DNA of 64,000 nt from Blastomyces gilchristii SLH14081 (Eukaryota; Ascomycota; Eurotiomycetes; Onygenales; Ajellomycetaceae), in contig NW_003101673.1 in the NCBI RefSeq assembly GCF_000003855.2, positions 936,801 through 1,000,800 on the forward strand, read 5' to 3'. Under the pieces are notes generated by a model. It was given only the letters and a program-made list of their open reading frames with translations. It ran no database searches and was not told the origin of the DNA. This document shows positions 1-11,960 of the stretch, in pieces (the first letter of the stretch is position 1; the number at the start of each line of letters is the position of its first letter). The position numbers and the translations under genes were made by a program.

Positions 1-1421
1 GAATGAGAAAGAGTAGAAAGATAATAAGTAGAAAAAGTTTTTTTCTTTTTATATTAATTAATTATAAGTTCATAATTATTAATAATTGAAATTAATTTTA
101 AGTTTTTAAAAATTATTGTACAAGTTGTAATCAAGTCATCAATAATATATATATATATATATATTTAACTATCATGATTTACAAATCACTATAATATATA
201 AGTATTAACATTTTTTCAATATTGATATTCATAATATTAATATATTTTTAATAATATTATCTGATAATGTAATTTAATAACACTCTCTTTCACAATATTA
301 ATATATTTTAAGAAATATGATAGAGATTAATCAAGATTATTTATTTACTTTTATACATTGATGATATTCAATCTGAGTTAGTACTAAAATTATAACTAAG
401 TTAAGAAATAAGATTATTTTCTCTTATATTAATTCTTCTTACACACATCAGTGATCAGTTATTGAAAATAAATTATCATCTTTCTTAAATTATTATTATA
501 TCTTCTAAATTCACTTCTTTCACTTCTTTTACTTCTATTAAAGATTTATAAACTCTTCAAGAAATCACTGTAAATCACAAAGTCTATATTATTTATAATT
601 CAACACAGAATACTCTCTTTCAATCATGATAAATAATCATCTCATTCTTCATATCTGATTTCAGACTATGAAATTTATGAAAAACTTAACATAAACACTG
701 AGATGAACTATAAAATAATTATTAATAGATTGTATTATAGATTACTGAAGAGTCATCTCTCTGCTATAATTACTACAACTTCATTCAGAAACATTCATTA
801 TAAACTGATTATAGCTCTGAAGAAATTTTCTGACATCTGAAATTATCAGAATACAGATAATAAAAGAAAAATAATCAGAAAATCACTACTAAGCTGATAA
901 GTTACTCTATCAGATAATAATTTTTGATAATACTAACTTTCTAATTTGAAGAAAATCATGTGAAAACAATTATGTATCAGTACTCTGATTTCATAACTCT
1001 TATCTGATAACTTTCATGAATAATTACTTTGTAAATATATATCTCTGAATCTTTCTCTTTAATCAATTGAAAACTCTGAATTTCAAATACTTTTTCAAAT
1101 ACTTAATTCAAATCTTCATATTTCATATCAATTCTGGCTTCAGTTCAATCTCAAGATATACTATAAAGTTAATATATAATATTTAGAATCAGAGTTAAAC
1201 AATCATTGAAGAGTATCTCTCACAGTGAATGTATGAACTAGTATAAACAATCTTGTATTTATAAGAGTTATATGTTATTACATTGATGAGAACTGAACTT
1301 ATCAAGAGATATTAATTGAATTTAAATCATTAATCAGTAGTCATACTGAGAATTATATAACAGAGATATTAATGACTGTGATTAAAAATAACTATTGAGA
1401 TATTAGTCTCAGTCTTCTTAT

Positions 1422-2000
1422 AATTATAACTAATAATACTGTGAATAACTATACTATGATGCCCCGGTGACCGAATGATTAATGCGGTCACCTGGTAGCA
1501 CCTTGGTATGAGAAACCAAGGTGTGTGAGTTCGAAACCCGCAGAGAATACATTAAATCTGAAACTCAAGCACCTCAGGTTTCTAATAAATACAGAGATGT
1601 ACAAATCACTTCAATAAAATCACTCTATGTTCCTGGGCTGGGAAGTTATTATCGCATGTATCTAATTGTCACTTCTTTGTATTTCCTATGTTCTTGTTAT
1701 CTTGACATGGTCTCAACACCTGTATTTCCTCCTGTATAATCAACACTTAGCCTGTATTTAACATCACGCAAGAACTTATCATAAGCTCCGCTTGCATATG
1801 AGTATAATGAAAGAATAATAATAATAATAATAATATATGATTTAACTTATGATGTAAACACTGATAAAAAATCTTAATATTGAGATGAAGAATAATGAGA
1901 TGACTGATTCTTAGAATGAGAATAAAATGAAAGTAATTACTTAAGTAACTTTTACATTCATTTTATAAAAGATAATATTTTTTAACAACACTTTTTAATA
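1422..2000 (+). pseudogene. hAT transposase remnant of hAT1, split by a SINE
   Basis: The stretch at 1422-1459 reads IITNNTVNNYTM, a decayed form of the hAT motif TTDNA-x-NN that is better kept in hAT2 at about 39570-39600. After the SINE, the frame resumes at about 1845 with the sequence matching hAT2 downstream of the CIAH motif. About 70 bases that encode the H-x3-C-x2-H block in hAT2 are missing here. Many stops are present, so no protein can be made. The domain assignment rests on the paralogue, since this copy alone would be hard to identify. Confidence 0.6.
1461..1834 (+). mobile_element. tRNA-headed SINE, copy 1
   Basis: The head gccccggtgaccgaatg carries a Pol III A-box (ancestral TGGCCGAATGG, here one G to A change) and a B-box-like gttcgaaaccc. 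It is followed by a ~290-bp body and a 3' (AAT)n tail that ends at about 1834. It matches copies at 14528-14927 and 37275-37653. The head resembles a Leu/Ser-type tRNA 5' half, including the tggccgaatggttaa pattern. No clean target duplication is seen: only tatgat recurs, and about 70 bp of the host hAT is absent at the insertion point. Mutations relative to copy 3 are mostly GG to GA and CC to TC. Confidence 0.85.
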
Positions 2001-3535
2001 TTGCTTTTTAGTAATGCTTTTTAATAATACTACTGTTAATTTTGAATAGATTGACTAATAATTTAAATATCACAGATTTAAAACATTGCTAATACAATTT
2101 ATATCTTCTCTAAATAATAATAATAGTTTCATGATATTCAATAAATAAACAAATCAGTCATATCACTGAATATGATACAGAATGTTAGAATATGATGAAG
2201 TTTAATATATAAGATAACTATTCAGACTCTTCAATTATGTCAGATAATTAATCATTGAGTGCAATACTCTGATTGAAAAAAGATTCAGATATTGAAACTT
2301 TCTAATATGAAGTGAACTCAGTTGAAATATGTGATTGATTTACTGTTTCAGTTGTATAAAATAATAAAGATAGTCTCAATCACTTATATATTAATACTGC
2401 AGTCAGTCTGATGAATATATAACAGTTTATTTACTCATTTTAAGAAGCAGTTAAATCACTTAAAAAGAAATTCAGTCTGAGATAATGCTATAGTACAGAC
2501 TATTATTACTGTAAGAGATAAACTGATATATTACTACAGCAAAACTAAACAATCTTTCATAGAGTACTATGCTGTAGCAGCTCTACTAGATTTCTTCTAT
2601 TAAATTAATATTTACACTTCTCAAGATTGAACAGAGAAGAAATGAGACTCATATATTAAATTAGTCTGAGACTACTACAATACTAACTATCAGAGATTTG
2701 AATAAGCAGATATTCAAGATGTGAAGACAGTGAAATATAATTCTCTAGTAAGTAATGATCTTTGATAACACTTTATATTATATAGAACTATAATACTAAC
2801 TTTGAAACAGAACTTATATACATTGATTGTAACTGAAAATCAGGTAAAACTATATACTTATAAAACTGAATTTGACTGCTATCTTCAAGATAATCTGATA
2901 AATTTATATATTAAATCAATTCTAGAGTTATGAAAAATTGTTAAGAGTATATATTTAACTATTATACTGATGATATGTGATATTCTGATAATTTCATTGA
3001 TAGAGATGAGAATGAAGTGAAAGTTCAACTCAAGTTAAGATATTTATCACTATTATCAGAGATAATTATAAGAAGAAATAATTAAGAAACTTATAATTGT
3101 AAAATATGAAATTATCAGATAGTTTAATACCTCTGATCACAGTATATCAGAGAAGTGTAGTTTTATAAAAAAGTGTTCAATAAACTTGCACAAGAATGTA
3201 TTTAGTTATTTCATGAGTATTATCAATAATTGTTATCAATTCTGATTATATAAGTAATCACTGAATAAATTGAATGAGACTGATTTTAATCTTCAGTCTC
3301 AGTCTCATTCTGATTTTAAAAGAATAATCATCTTTCACAGTTTATTCTGAGAAATTACTCTCATTTCACTGTTCTTGAATTAAATCTGGTCATTTTTCAT
3401 GTCATTTCTCTCAGAAATGATTCATTTTCAGATTTTTTTAAGGCTTGATTCTGATGAGACTCATGCCAAGAAATGTATAAGATCAGATCAAATGAGATCA
3501 AATGTGAAATTCATGGATCCCGCCGGGCCAGTCTA

Positions 3536-3910
3536 GCTCAGAATACAAAAACTGTTTATAAATTACAGTATTTTAACATCTTCTGATACTTTGAAACCTT
3601 TTGACAATATCATGACAAAAGAAAAGAGAACACAGTCTTAAAGATAGACATATTAAATAGATAGATAGAAAAGAATAGAAAGAAAAAAGTAAAGTAAAAT
3701 AAAGAGAGACTGTAACAAAACAAATTATTAAAAGATAGTATATAGCTATTTTAACAGACTATATCTGATCAATTTCCTCCTCTTCATATTCAGATATTTC
3801 TGAATTCAGTCATTTTCTTATAGCTGCTTGAGTTTCTGATAGAAAGTCTATTAAGTATTTAATTTCTGTCTCAGTTGAGAATAAGAATCCTATATTTAAT
3901 TGATTTAGAT
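3536..3910 (-). mobile_element. LINE L1, 3' segment left of gypsy B
   Basis: This matches the 3' untranslated region and C-terminal coding end of LINE L2 (47960-48330), L3 (60740-61110) and the LINE part of the chimera (20630-21005). It runs from ctcagaatacaaaaactg to tttaattgatttagat. It is broken on the left by hAT1 and on the right by gypsy B, and it resumes after B at 45492 (agatcatacttctctttc). The shared agat (3907-3910 and 45492-45495) is the target duplication of B. The (AAT)n 3' terminus of L1 lies left of the window. Confidence 0.85.
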
Positions 3911-4064
3911 TGTGGTTCGGAAGAACGTACAACCGTCGGATAATAACGCGGCCGCTTCCGAACTTGCTTACGAATGTAAAGGGGCCATAGCGGCCACCAA
4001 TTAATTTAGTGTACAGTATATAAGAAGCCGGCGTACGCTTATAGATACGTTCTTCCGAACCACA
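3911..4064 (-). repeat. 3' LTR of B, internally inverted
   Basis: In a minus-strand element this LTR should read, on the plus strand, tgtgattcaaag at its left end. Instead it starts tgtggttcggaagaacgta (3911-3929) and runs in the wrong orientation to gccggcgtacgc. It then has a short ttataga link and ends with a perfect inverted copy of the first 19 bases (4046-4064). The interior is closest to the right LTR of B, including the tatactgtacactaaatta stretch, so it belongs to B rather than to a foreign solo LTR. It is also less mutated than the inner halves of other LTRs. Confidence 0.8.
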
Positions 4065-5135
4065 TTCTCTCTCACCAGATTCAGTCACACTCACATGATC
4101 ATGACATACATTCTAGCTTCATGCGGATTAGCGCGTCACTAGTGTTTACAATTATATAATCTATCTCTGATTCAGCTGGCATTCTGTATATACTCTCACA
4201 AAGAAACTTTTACTATATTATATCACTTATTTACTAACTTTTTTCATTCTTCAATCATCTTCTTTATCATCATTATCATTGAATGCTATTATCTTATCTG
4301 AGATTTCTATCTCTTCTTCTATTCAACACTTTCTATCTGTTCATCTATTATATTATATGTATTTCTGATAATAACTCTTCATTCTTATAACAAGTGTTAT
4401 CATAGTACTCATATCAGGCAGTTTGTTAGCAGTGAGTGTAATATATTATAAAATATGATCAGAACTTGTTTATTCTCTAATAATTATCAGAATATACTAC
4501 TATGAATAATATATCTTCTTCTTTTTCTTATACACTTTTAATCTTCTTTTTCTAGCAGGCATCTGATCATGTTTTGCATGAATACAGATGCTAATATTTT
4601 GTTTTAATTTATATAAAATCTTCATATATTGACAGATTTATGTTTATTAATAATTATGATCTCAATATTGAATCATTAATTAAGAACTTAAGAGATATAA
4701 TAATGAAGAAATTATCTGTGTTATATATAATCAGATCTTTTATATTCTCTTCTGTTTTCTCTATTTCTTTCTCTGCTACTTCTTTTTAATCTTCTACATC
4801 TGCTTCTGTGTCTGATTCTCTCACTTTCACTATCTCTATTCTTATAACTCTTACTCTTACTACTTCTACTCTCTCTACTTCTACTATCTCTGCTTTTATT
4901 ATCAGCTCTTCTCATTTTAAGAAGATGTTGTATAGACTTAAATAAATTACATTTCTCAGTATATATACTCTCACTCTTCTTATCAATCTCTAGAATAATT
5001 TATTATATAAAGACAGTGTATAATACAACTATCTAAAGCTCAGTTATAGACACTGATTATTATATTCATTTTAAATATTTATAATAAGATAATTATTTAT
5101 TTATATCAGAGAATCACTCTCTCTCTTAATAGTAT
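4065..5135 (-). pseudogene. B 3' internal region (antisense-ORF block), decayed
   Basis: This matches C 23516-24590 and A 12130-13211, the part of family 1 between integrase and the 3' LTR. On the plus strand it retains, with stops, the frame that is open in C at 24061-24498. A 64-residue Arg/Ser-rich frame on the minus strand (4721-4915) is a compositional shadow of the tandem tct/ctct tract. The segment ends at agtat, where element A inserted (gtat duplicated at 5132-5135 and 13387-13390). Confidence 0.7.
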
Positions 5136-5310
5136 TGTGATTCGGAAGAACGTATGACTGTCGGATAATAACGCGGCCGCTTCTGAACTTGCTTACAAGT
5201 GTAAAGAGGTCATAGCAGCCACTAATTAATTTAGTGTATAATATTATAATATATAAGAAGCCAGTGTACATCTGTAATTATACACTGACTCAAGCAATCT
5301 TTGAATCACA
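5136..5310 (+). repeat. 5' LTR of A
   Basis: Starts tgtgattcgg and ends tttgaatcaca, with 8-bp terminal inverted repeats. A TATA-like aatatataagaagcc lies near the middle. The outer (left) part keeps aacgcggccgc, while the part next to the internal region has lost CpGs (ccagtgtacatctg). The bases following the LTR, tctgatagcatgtct, do not start with TGG, so a standard tRNA-3'-end primer site is not evident. Confidence 0.9.
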
Positions 5311-5719
5311 TCTGATAGCATGTCTAAAAACCAGTGAGAAGTACAGACTTCTTCAGAGTGTGATAATTCCATCTATAAAGTGATTCATAGTTATCATATC
5401 AGTGTGGTTCTAGAACATCTCAAAAGATAGTGTATGAAGAGTGATAAGTGAAAGAGCATCTGATTGATACTGCTTTGCTTGTTAAGGAAAAACTTCACAC
5501 TTAGGCAAATGCTACATACGCGAACAGATAAGATGTGAGAAAGAGAAATAAAAGTGATGAATCAGATTTAAAGAAGACTGCTCTTCACTCAAAGAGATAA
5601 AAGAAGAAGATAATCATCATTGAAGTCATATAATGATAACAGAAATTATATAATGATATAGTAATAATGATACAGTAATATAATAATAGACATCATATAA
5701 TTAATAAGAAATCACTGAA

Positions 5720-6990
5720 ATGAATACCTTCTCTAGTCAATATAAACAACACTCTTCTCTGCTATCTGAACTGAAAGATATGCAGAATCTCTCAGAGAGT
5801 TTACTTAAAGCAGTAAGAAAAGTGACTGAAATCACTGAACTGAAATCAAAGCTTTATATATATATAAGAATTCTAAACAAGATCAAGGTCTTGTATACAC
5901 AGTGACAGGCTGAGATGAAAGTCAAACAACAATTGATATTCACTGCAGATCAAGTATTCACTATAAAGAGCTTTACTGACATAATTATCATTATCAATAA
6001 GAATAGAGAAAATCAGATCTTAGACCTGCAGCAGAAGATTGAATGTTTACACAGATAAATAACTATATTAAATCTGAAGATTCTATTATAATTGTTTATA
6101 ATCTCTTCAGAAGTGTATACATCATTGAAGATCACTGCACAGAATAAGAATCTGAGCATGAAATATATCAAGTCAGAAGATCTGTCAGAGTTATCAAGCT
6201 TTAATAGTGACTGAAAAAATAATGCTGTAATCAGCTGACTAAGTCAGATGCAATTATATTATCAGATTAAATGTGAACTCACAGACAGACAGTCAATGAA
6301 ATTCTAACAAGTCTTAAGATCTGTTATATTTCTATGCAGAAAAGCAAAGTCATTATAAATAACTAATAAAAAGATAAATCTCACAGTTCTGAAGTGATAT
6401 TCATTCTTATAAATATGAAATGAGTTTTTCAAATAAATCTTGTATAACTTTGAGAAAGTGAATATATGAGATAAGTATTATAAATGCTTCACTGAGTGTA
6501 GATAAGTAAGTAATCTTATATCATACTTCACACACTTCAGCTTATACTATCTTATATTGAATAAAGAGCTTTTAATATCTTTCTATTTATAGATCTTCAT
6601 TCATGATCTTACATCTGAGTTAAGAGTGAAATGAAAATGCTTAATCTTATAATCAGACATGATAAAAGAAGCATACAACATTCTCATTGTATAAAAATAA
6701 GTGAGTCAATTACAACAGAAAATACTGCAATTGAGTATATCTCAGTGAAGAACAGATAATCAGACTTCTATAACACAAGTTACACATCTGAATGTGATGA
6801 ATCTAGATCTGAATGTCATCACTAAAGTGCTGAATCTCTTAAAAAAGAAATTCTCTGAGTGAAAATCTTGATATTATAAGTATCAAGCTTGCTTCAACTG
6901 TGAATGTTAAAATCATGATGTAAAAGATTACACTCAGTGTGTGCAGTCAAGAGAAGCAAGAGAGTCAAAAAACTAGCAGAATCAGTAAGC
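5720..6990 (+). pseudogene. gag: Gag remnant of A with CCHC zinc knuckle
   Basis: The start region (5720-5905) is an open 61-codon piece beginning MNTFSSQYKQHSSLL with a coiled-coil-like Leu/Lys/Glu pattern (SELKDMQNLSESLLKAV). Further in-frame pieces match the Gag of C and D. At about 6890-6935 the sequence reads ACFNCEC then a stop, then NHDVKDY: a CX2CX4HX4C nucleic-acid-binding knuckle whose last Cys has become Tyr (TGC to TAC). Gag packages the element RNA. Multiple stops make this a pseudogene. Equivalent regions are 29700-31030 (C, minus), 43550-44890 (B, minus) and 53690-54960 (D, plus). Confidence 0.75.
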
Positions 6991-7139
6991 TTAGAGATAC
7001 TCACTGATATTCTATGAAAAGTCTTCAAAGTGAAAGAGATGCCTATGTTAGAAGACTCTCTGAATTCTGTGAATACTAAGAGAAAGCAGGCTTCTGACTG
7101 AGATACAGATGAGAATGAAGTGAATACTCATCTCAATAT

Positions 7140-7420
7140 CTTAAGACCTGAAATGTTAATGTATAAGAGGCACTTGAGTAAGAATTGAGAGATGACTGCA
7201 AAAGTGTTAGCAGATACAGAAGCTTCTATATAATATATTAATAATTATATAATCTGAAGACTGAAAGAGATCTACTGAGTGAAGAATTTCTGATATATAA
7301 GATTATCTGATAATTAATATTTGATATCATCTGCAAGAGTAAGAGTTCTCTTATACTTCAGAGAATAATCTTGCTATATTTGAGTATAAGAGCTGCAGAA
7401 CATGAAATACAATCTTATTC
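7140..7420 (+). pseudogene. Aspartic protease remnant of A
   Basis: At about 7200-7235 the frame reads KVLADTEASI followed by YINNYII. This fits the retropepsin active-site loop (D-S/T-G-A-S) with Gly changed to Glu, as expected from GGA to GAA mutation. It sits between the Gag zinc knuckle and reverse transcriptase, the usual place for protease in Ty3/gypsy Pol. Equivalent sites are near 29540-29600 in C, 37220-37274 plus 37666-37700 in B (split by SINE3), and 55140-55200 in D. The call depends on position and the short motif. Confidence 0.65.
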
Positions 7421-7739
7421 TCAGACTTAATTAATTTCAAAGATTCAATTCACAGATTCAATGCTGTACATGTCATATGCAGTTAACTGATAAGAAGAAA
7501 ATAATTCATACAATTCTATCAACTGATCTGAGAAGAACATTTCATATCTCTGATATAGAAGAGTTAAATCTGCTTACACATTAATAAGCAAAGAGAATAA
7601 TTCATAAGATCTTATCTGAAAGCATTCTGTATATCATACAGAATCTGAAAGTGGAGAAAACCAAGATAAAGAATATATAAGAGAATAAATATATAAAGAA
7701 GCTTCTGAAGAAGTATGAAAAGATCTTCTGAACAGATCT

Positions 7740-8640
7740 TTCACTGAAATTACTGCTGAAACAAGGATTCATATATAAGATTAATACAGAGAATGTGAAA
7801 TCAGTCAATCAAAATGTGTACTCTCTGTTACAAATATATCTTGAAGAACAGAAGTATCAGATCACAGACCTTCTAGAATATGATCTTATATAACTCTTAT
7901 CAAGTACATAGAGCTTTTCAGTTCTCTTCATGAAAAAGATGAGTGAGAAGTGATGAATGTGTATTGATTATTAAGAACTCAACAAGCTTATAATCAAGAA
8001 TAAATATCTATTATCACAGATTCAATAACAGTTGAATACAGTTGAAAACATCTGATATCTATCAAAGATTGATTTTCTCTCAGAATACTGATAGATCTGT
8101 GTAGACAAACTATCAGTTCTGTGAACTGTGTTTAATATATAATAAGAGAAGTTTGAATTTCTGATAATATTATTCAGTCTGATAAATGTACTCATTATCT
8201 TTCAAATGATGATGAATATAATTCTTCATAAATAGAATGAAACCTCATGTCTTGTATATCTTAATAATATTCTAGTCTTTTCAAACTCATATAATGAATA
8301 TCTGAAGTATCTTGATGAAGTGCTTACAACTCTGACAGAGTATAAGCTCTATATTAAATTAATCAAGTGTGTGTTTAAAATGAAAGAGTTGAAGTTTATA
8401 GAATATATAGTGAGTGATGACTGTATATATCTTATTCTAGAGAAATTGAATGTCATAGTGAATTGACTGCAGCTGAGAAATGTATATCATATATAACAGT
8501 TTCTTAAGTTGATCTTATATTACTGCAGATTCATCAAGAATTTCACATGAATATCTGCATCACTCTCAGATCTCTTAAGTGAAATAAATGCAAATCTGTA
8601 AAAGAAGAAGTTTTATTTAATCATCTGAAATATCATATGT
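7740..8640 (+). pseudogene. Reverse transcriptase remnant of A (Ty3/gypsy)
   Basis: In-frame pieces run from a TDLSLKLLLKQGF-like palm start, through a decayed CVDYRALNKL block (about 7960-7985), to the catalytic box at about 8257-8285, which reads LVYLNNILVFS instead of the active YLDDILVFS. It continues YNEYLKYLDEVLTTLTEYK...KCVFKMKELKFIEYIVSD, the classic Ty3 thumb region. Both catalytic Asp of the YxDD box are Asn, so even without stops the enzyme would be dead. The same box is YLDN in C (28308-28568, minus), YLNN in B (34997-35275, minus) and YLND in D (56669-56926, plus), so each copy decayed independently. Confidence 0.9.
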
Positions 8641-9110
8641 GAAGAGACTTTTCTTACACTGAGAGAATGTATAACAACATTCTCAGTGTTTATTTAATCA
8701 GATTGTAATCAATCTTTCTACATTGAGATAAATACATTTAAATGAGCTATCAGAGATACTCTTCTACAGATGAGTAAGAATGACAAGCTGCATCTGATAA
8801 TATATGATGATAGAAAACTATCAGATGCTGAGCTCAATTACTCAGTATATGAAAAGAAATTACTAGTAATCAAGCACACACTGGTATTGTAAGATAGATA
8901 TATTGATAATAAGTATATAACAACAGTGATTATAGATTACAAAAGCCTTGTCTATCTATAATTGATGATAAAATCTTTCAAATACTTAGTATATTGAATC
9001 TCAGAGTTTCAAGTGTATAATCTTTATATTAAATACTGAAAGAAATTGAATACTGTAATATCTGATGCAATCAGTTGCAGACTCAATTTCATGAATGAGA
9101 GTTCTGTGAA
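8640..9110 (+). pseudogene. RNase H region of A
   Basis: Downstream of RT the translation contains FYIETDASEWA-like, YDGRKLSDAELNY and YEKKLLVIKHTLVL blocks, the Ty3/gypsy RNase H signature (TDAS, then E-L-L-A-I). It is followed by a decayed GSDAVISDAISRR-like linker that in many gypsy elements reads N..ADALSR. It would degrade the RNA of the RNA-DNA hybrid during reverse transcription. Stops are frequent and mostly TGA. Confidence 0.8.
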
Positions 9111-9168
9111 TCAGATACAAGAGAAGTTCACATTAAATATACTGAAAGAGTATAAGAAATCAGAATGA

Positions 9169-10460
9169 GTGAATGCAATGATCTCTTACTTAAAGAATGA
9201 CAAGATATCAGATAATAAGTGTCTTATAAAAGTAGTAGAAGAGATGCTTCTGAACTTCCAGCTGAGAAAATTAAAAAAGAATATTATGCTTTATTATAAT
9301 CTAGAATATGCAGAAGCTCTCTATCTAGAATCTTTATTTAAACATAACTTAATGACTCACATGCACAAGGAATTTGATCACTTAGAAAGTTCTAAACTCA
9401 TGAGTGTACTTGAATTAAGAGCATACTGACTGAGCATGATCAAGAACATTCAGATATATACTTATAAGTGTCTGAATTGTCAGGTTGTAAAAGAATCTAA
9501 GAAAGGATTAGAATGTGAGAAAGTACAATATCAGATAAAGTATATAATACAACTGTTCAAACAATGAAGAATGAACCTCATAGACATATTACTGTGAACA
9601 TCAAATGAAAATTGATAAATAATCACTGCTATTGATTACACTACTGACTGATCAGTTGTAAAAGCAGTTTCAGAGATAATAGAGAAGATGATAATGAAGT
9701 TTCTACATAATAAGATTTATATTAACTATGAAATGTCACACAAGATTCTAACTGATAACAGTGTGAATCTCATAGAAGAAGTGATGAGGCATTTCATGAG
9801 TCAGTTACAGACAAGATATTGTAGAACAATGCTATATCATTCATGAATAAACAGAAAGATAAAATGCTTGAATGAAATCTTGAGTAATATACTAATGAAA
9901 TATCTAGTGAGTAAGTCTACAAGACTATGAGATGAATATCTCAGACAGGTGCTACTGATCATGCAGATTCAACAGTATGCAGTCTTCAAGTGTTTATCAT
10001 TCTATCTGTTGTATGAATTGCATCTGCACATTCTGAAGAATGCTTTAGAAAAGATGAGAGAGAGAACAGCAGTTACAGATACAGCAGTAGCAGTTACAGA
10101 TGCAACAGTTATGAACACAGAATCAAGATTGAAAGAGATCAGTCACACATATATAAAAGCTAATAAGTTACTTCTGAACTGAGCAATTCAATTAAAAAGA
10201 ATATGAGACTCACTAGTTAAGAAATTGAGTCTCAAGATAAGAATGTAAGTTCTTGTATATAATAAGAGTTCTGAGAAGTTTCAATCTAGATGATTTAAGT
10301 TATATAAAATACTTAAATTACATTCTCTGAGAATATATGCATTGAAAGAATCAGAGGGACAGATCTTACACAACTTAATAAATAATTCATGAATTATGAA
10401 AGTAAAGATATAAGACTTAAGTAAATTATAATCATCTGCAGCACTATTGTCAGTGTTGAA
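9169..10460 (+). pseudogene. Integrase remnant of A (HHCC, core, GPY/F-like end)
   Basis: The open piece 9169-9429 ends MHKEFDHLESSKLMSVLELRAY, the H...H half of the zinc-binding N-terminus; CLNCQ at about 9470 supplies the Cys pair. The core includes ILTDNSVNLIEEVMRHF (about 9750-9795), which carries the second catalytic Asp of the D,D,E triad, and a decayed TxYHPQTNGK block. The piece 9949-10182 (QQYAVFKCLSFYLLYELH) matches the post-core LLYG helix and includes a repeat-expanded Val/Thr/Asp/Ala stretch. A GPY/F-like module (EKFQSR...YKILK) follows at 10260-10330. Integrase inserts the cDNA into the genome. This copy is inactive. Confidence 0.88.
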
Positions 10461-10960
10461 AAAGAAGAAACTTATAATTAAAAAGTCTTACAAAGTAAGA
10501 GAAATCATAGATGCTTATAAATCAGATAATCTCACTTATTCTGATCTTTTCACAATTATAAAGAAAGAATGAGAGAAAATGAAGAAATCAGATAAATATC
10601 ACACTTCAATAAGTGATGAGACTGTAGTCAGTCATATAATAATATACTGCAGATAGTAGATGCAATGCAGTAAAGAGCAGTCTTAAAGTGACAGACTTAC
10701 ACATGAGTCAGATTATAGAAGAAAAAGAAATTCAGAGTTGAATTTAACTGTTTACATCAGTTCAATCACAGAGATAACAGAGAATAAAGTATCTGAAACA
10801 TTTACAGATGTGTGAGATTAAGTTATCTTAATCTCTGAGAATACTCAGAGATCAGATGAGATTAGTTTCAATAAGCTATTCACTGTAGTGATTTAAGCAG
10901 ATGAAGAGAGACAGTATAATATATAAGACAGAATTATAAAAGATGAAAGCTGCTGAACTT
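10461..10960 (+). pseudogene. C-terminal extension of A polyprotein, unknown function
   Basis: After the GPY/F-like module the same reading direction continues with blocks such as KKSYKVREIIDAYKSDNLTY and RKRNSELNLTVYISSITEI before the frame is lost near 10960. The block is present in C (25890-26400, minus) and D (58950-59450, plus) at the same place, so it was probably part of Pol. I do not recognise a domain; no chromodomain aromatic cage is visible. It could also be an unrelated reading frame. Confidence 0.45.
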
Positions 10961-11079
10961 AGTCACTGAACACTGTATCATATAGAGATCATGTAAGAGT
11001 AGTGACTAACAGATAAAGAAAAAGTGTAAGAAAAGAAAAGAGATAATGAATTAGTTATCAACTATAAAAGTCAGCTGTA

Positions 11080-11960
11080 AAGAATAAATATTATTATATA
11101 TATCTCATTTATTTTCATACATTATATGTTTAATCTATTTTCAACACTACATCATCTGAAAAATGTTAAAAATAAAGAAAATCTCAAAACTTGAGATCTG
11201 TAAGAGATTTAAGAGCTGTAAGCTACTCTTATAATAATACTGTATATATCTCTGATTTCTCTACTGCTCTGCATACAACATTAATATCATTTATCATAAG
11301 ATTGACTGAAATATCAATATAGAAATGTGTACACATACATGTAGAAAAATTGAAGAAGAGTGTAGAATCTGCAGAATCAGAAGTCAGAACAGAGAGAGTA
11401 GAGATGAAAGAAATAGAAGAAGAAGAAGACACAGAATCAGACAAACAACAGTAAGAGTCATCTGAGATCAAATACTTATAACTCAGTGTATACACAATCT
11501 TTTTCACAGAAGAGAGAGAGAAAGTGATGAGAGAAGTTTAAGAGTGAGAGAGAGTAGTCTTAACAGTATTATCATCTTCAATTAGAATGATCTCTGATAT
11601 CAAAGTAACTAAGAACTATTATTAGTATATGAAAATTGTAAAATCAGAGATGAAAACAGTTACTGAATAAACACCTGCTGATCTTAGAGTTGTATATACA
11701 ATTACAACACACATGAGACTTCTCAGAAAGAGAGAGAGAAATACAGAGAAATACAGAAAGTAGAATACAGTGTGTGAATAGCTCATTTTCACAATAATAT
11801 CTCAGACAAGATGTACAAGTCTCACATCTGTAAGTATAAAAGAGTATAATATCTGTGTTTTCATTTCTGAAAACACAGATATCTTTTATCTGTATTATGA
11901 AGTCAGATGATAGATATCAGAGAATAGACTGATATGAATCTATTATTCTGAAGAAATTTG
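11080..11960 (-). pseudogene. Antisense frames of A, Cys-containing and Ser-rich parts
   Basis: The minus-strand piece 11229-11507 (92 codons, Ser-rich) and the decayed stretch at about 11620-11890 correspond to the plus-strand frames 25226-25486 and 24827-25099 of C. They lie between integrase and the 3' LTR and run against Gag-Pol. No known family is recognised. See the C copy for the best-preserved version. Confidence 0.4.

Larger units (their letters stand above)
1..3535 (+). mobile_element. hAT DNA transposon copy 1 (hAT1), cut by window start
   Basis: This is the reverse complement of 37785 to about 41020 (hAT2) over its whole length, so it is the 3' half of the same element. The right end, ccgggccagtcta, is the hAT2/MITE terminus; the next 8 bases (gctcagaa, 3536-3543) are the expected target duplication, whose partner lies outside the window. 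The flanking sequence is LINE L1, so hAT1 inserted into L1. An (AT)n run at about 145-164 and AT-rich filler match hAT2 40851-40872. The last ~95 bp match the right end of the 506-bp MITEs. The transposase is dead and a SINE sits inside it. Confidence 0.85.

Noticed and set aside
5185..5200. NotI-like gcggccgc sites in several places, which could suggest vector or adaptor contamination
   Set aside because: They lie at the same position in all family-1 LTRs and decay in a graded way between copies, so they are native LTR sequence.
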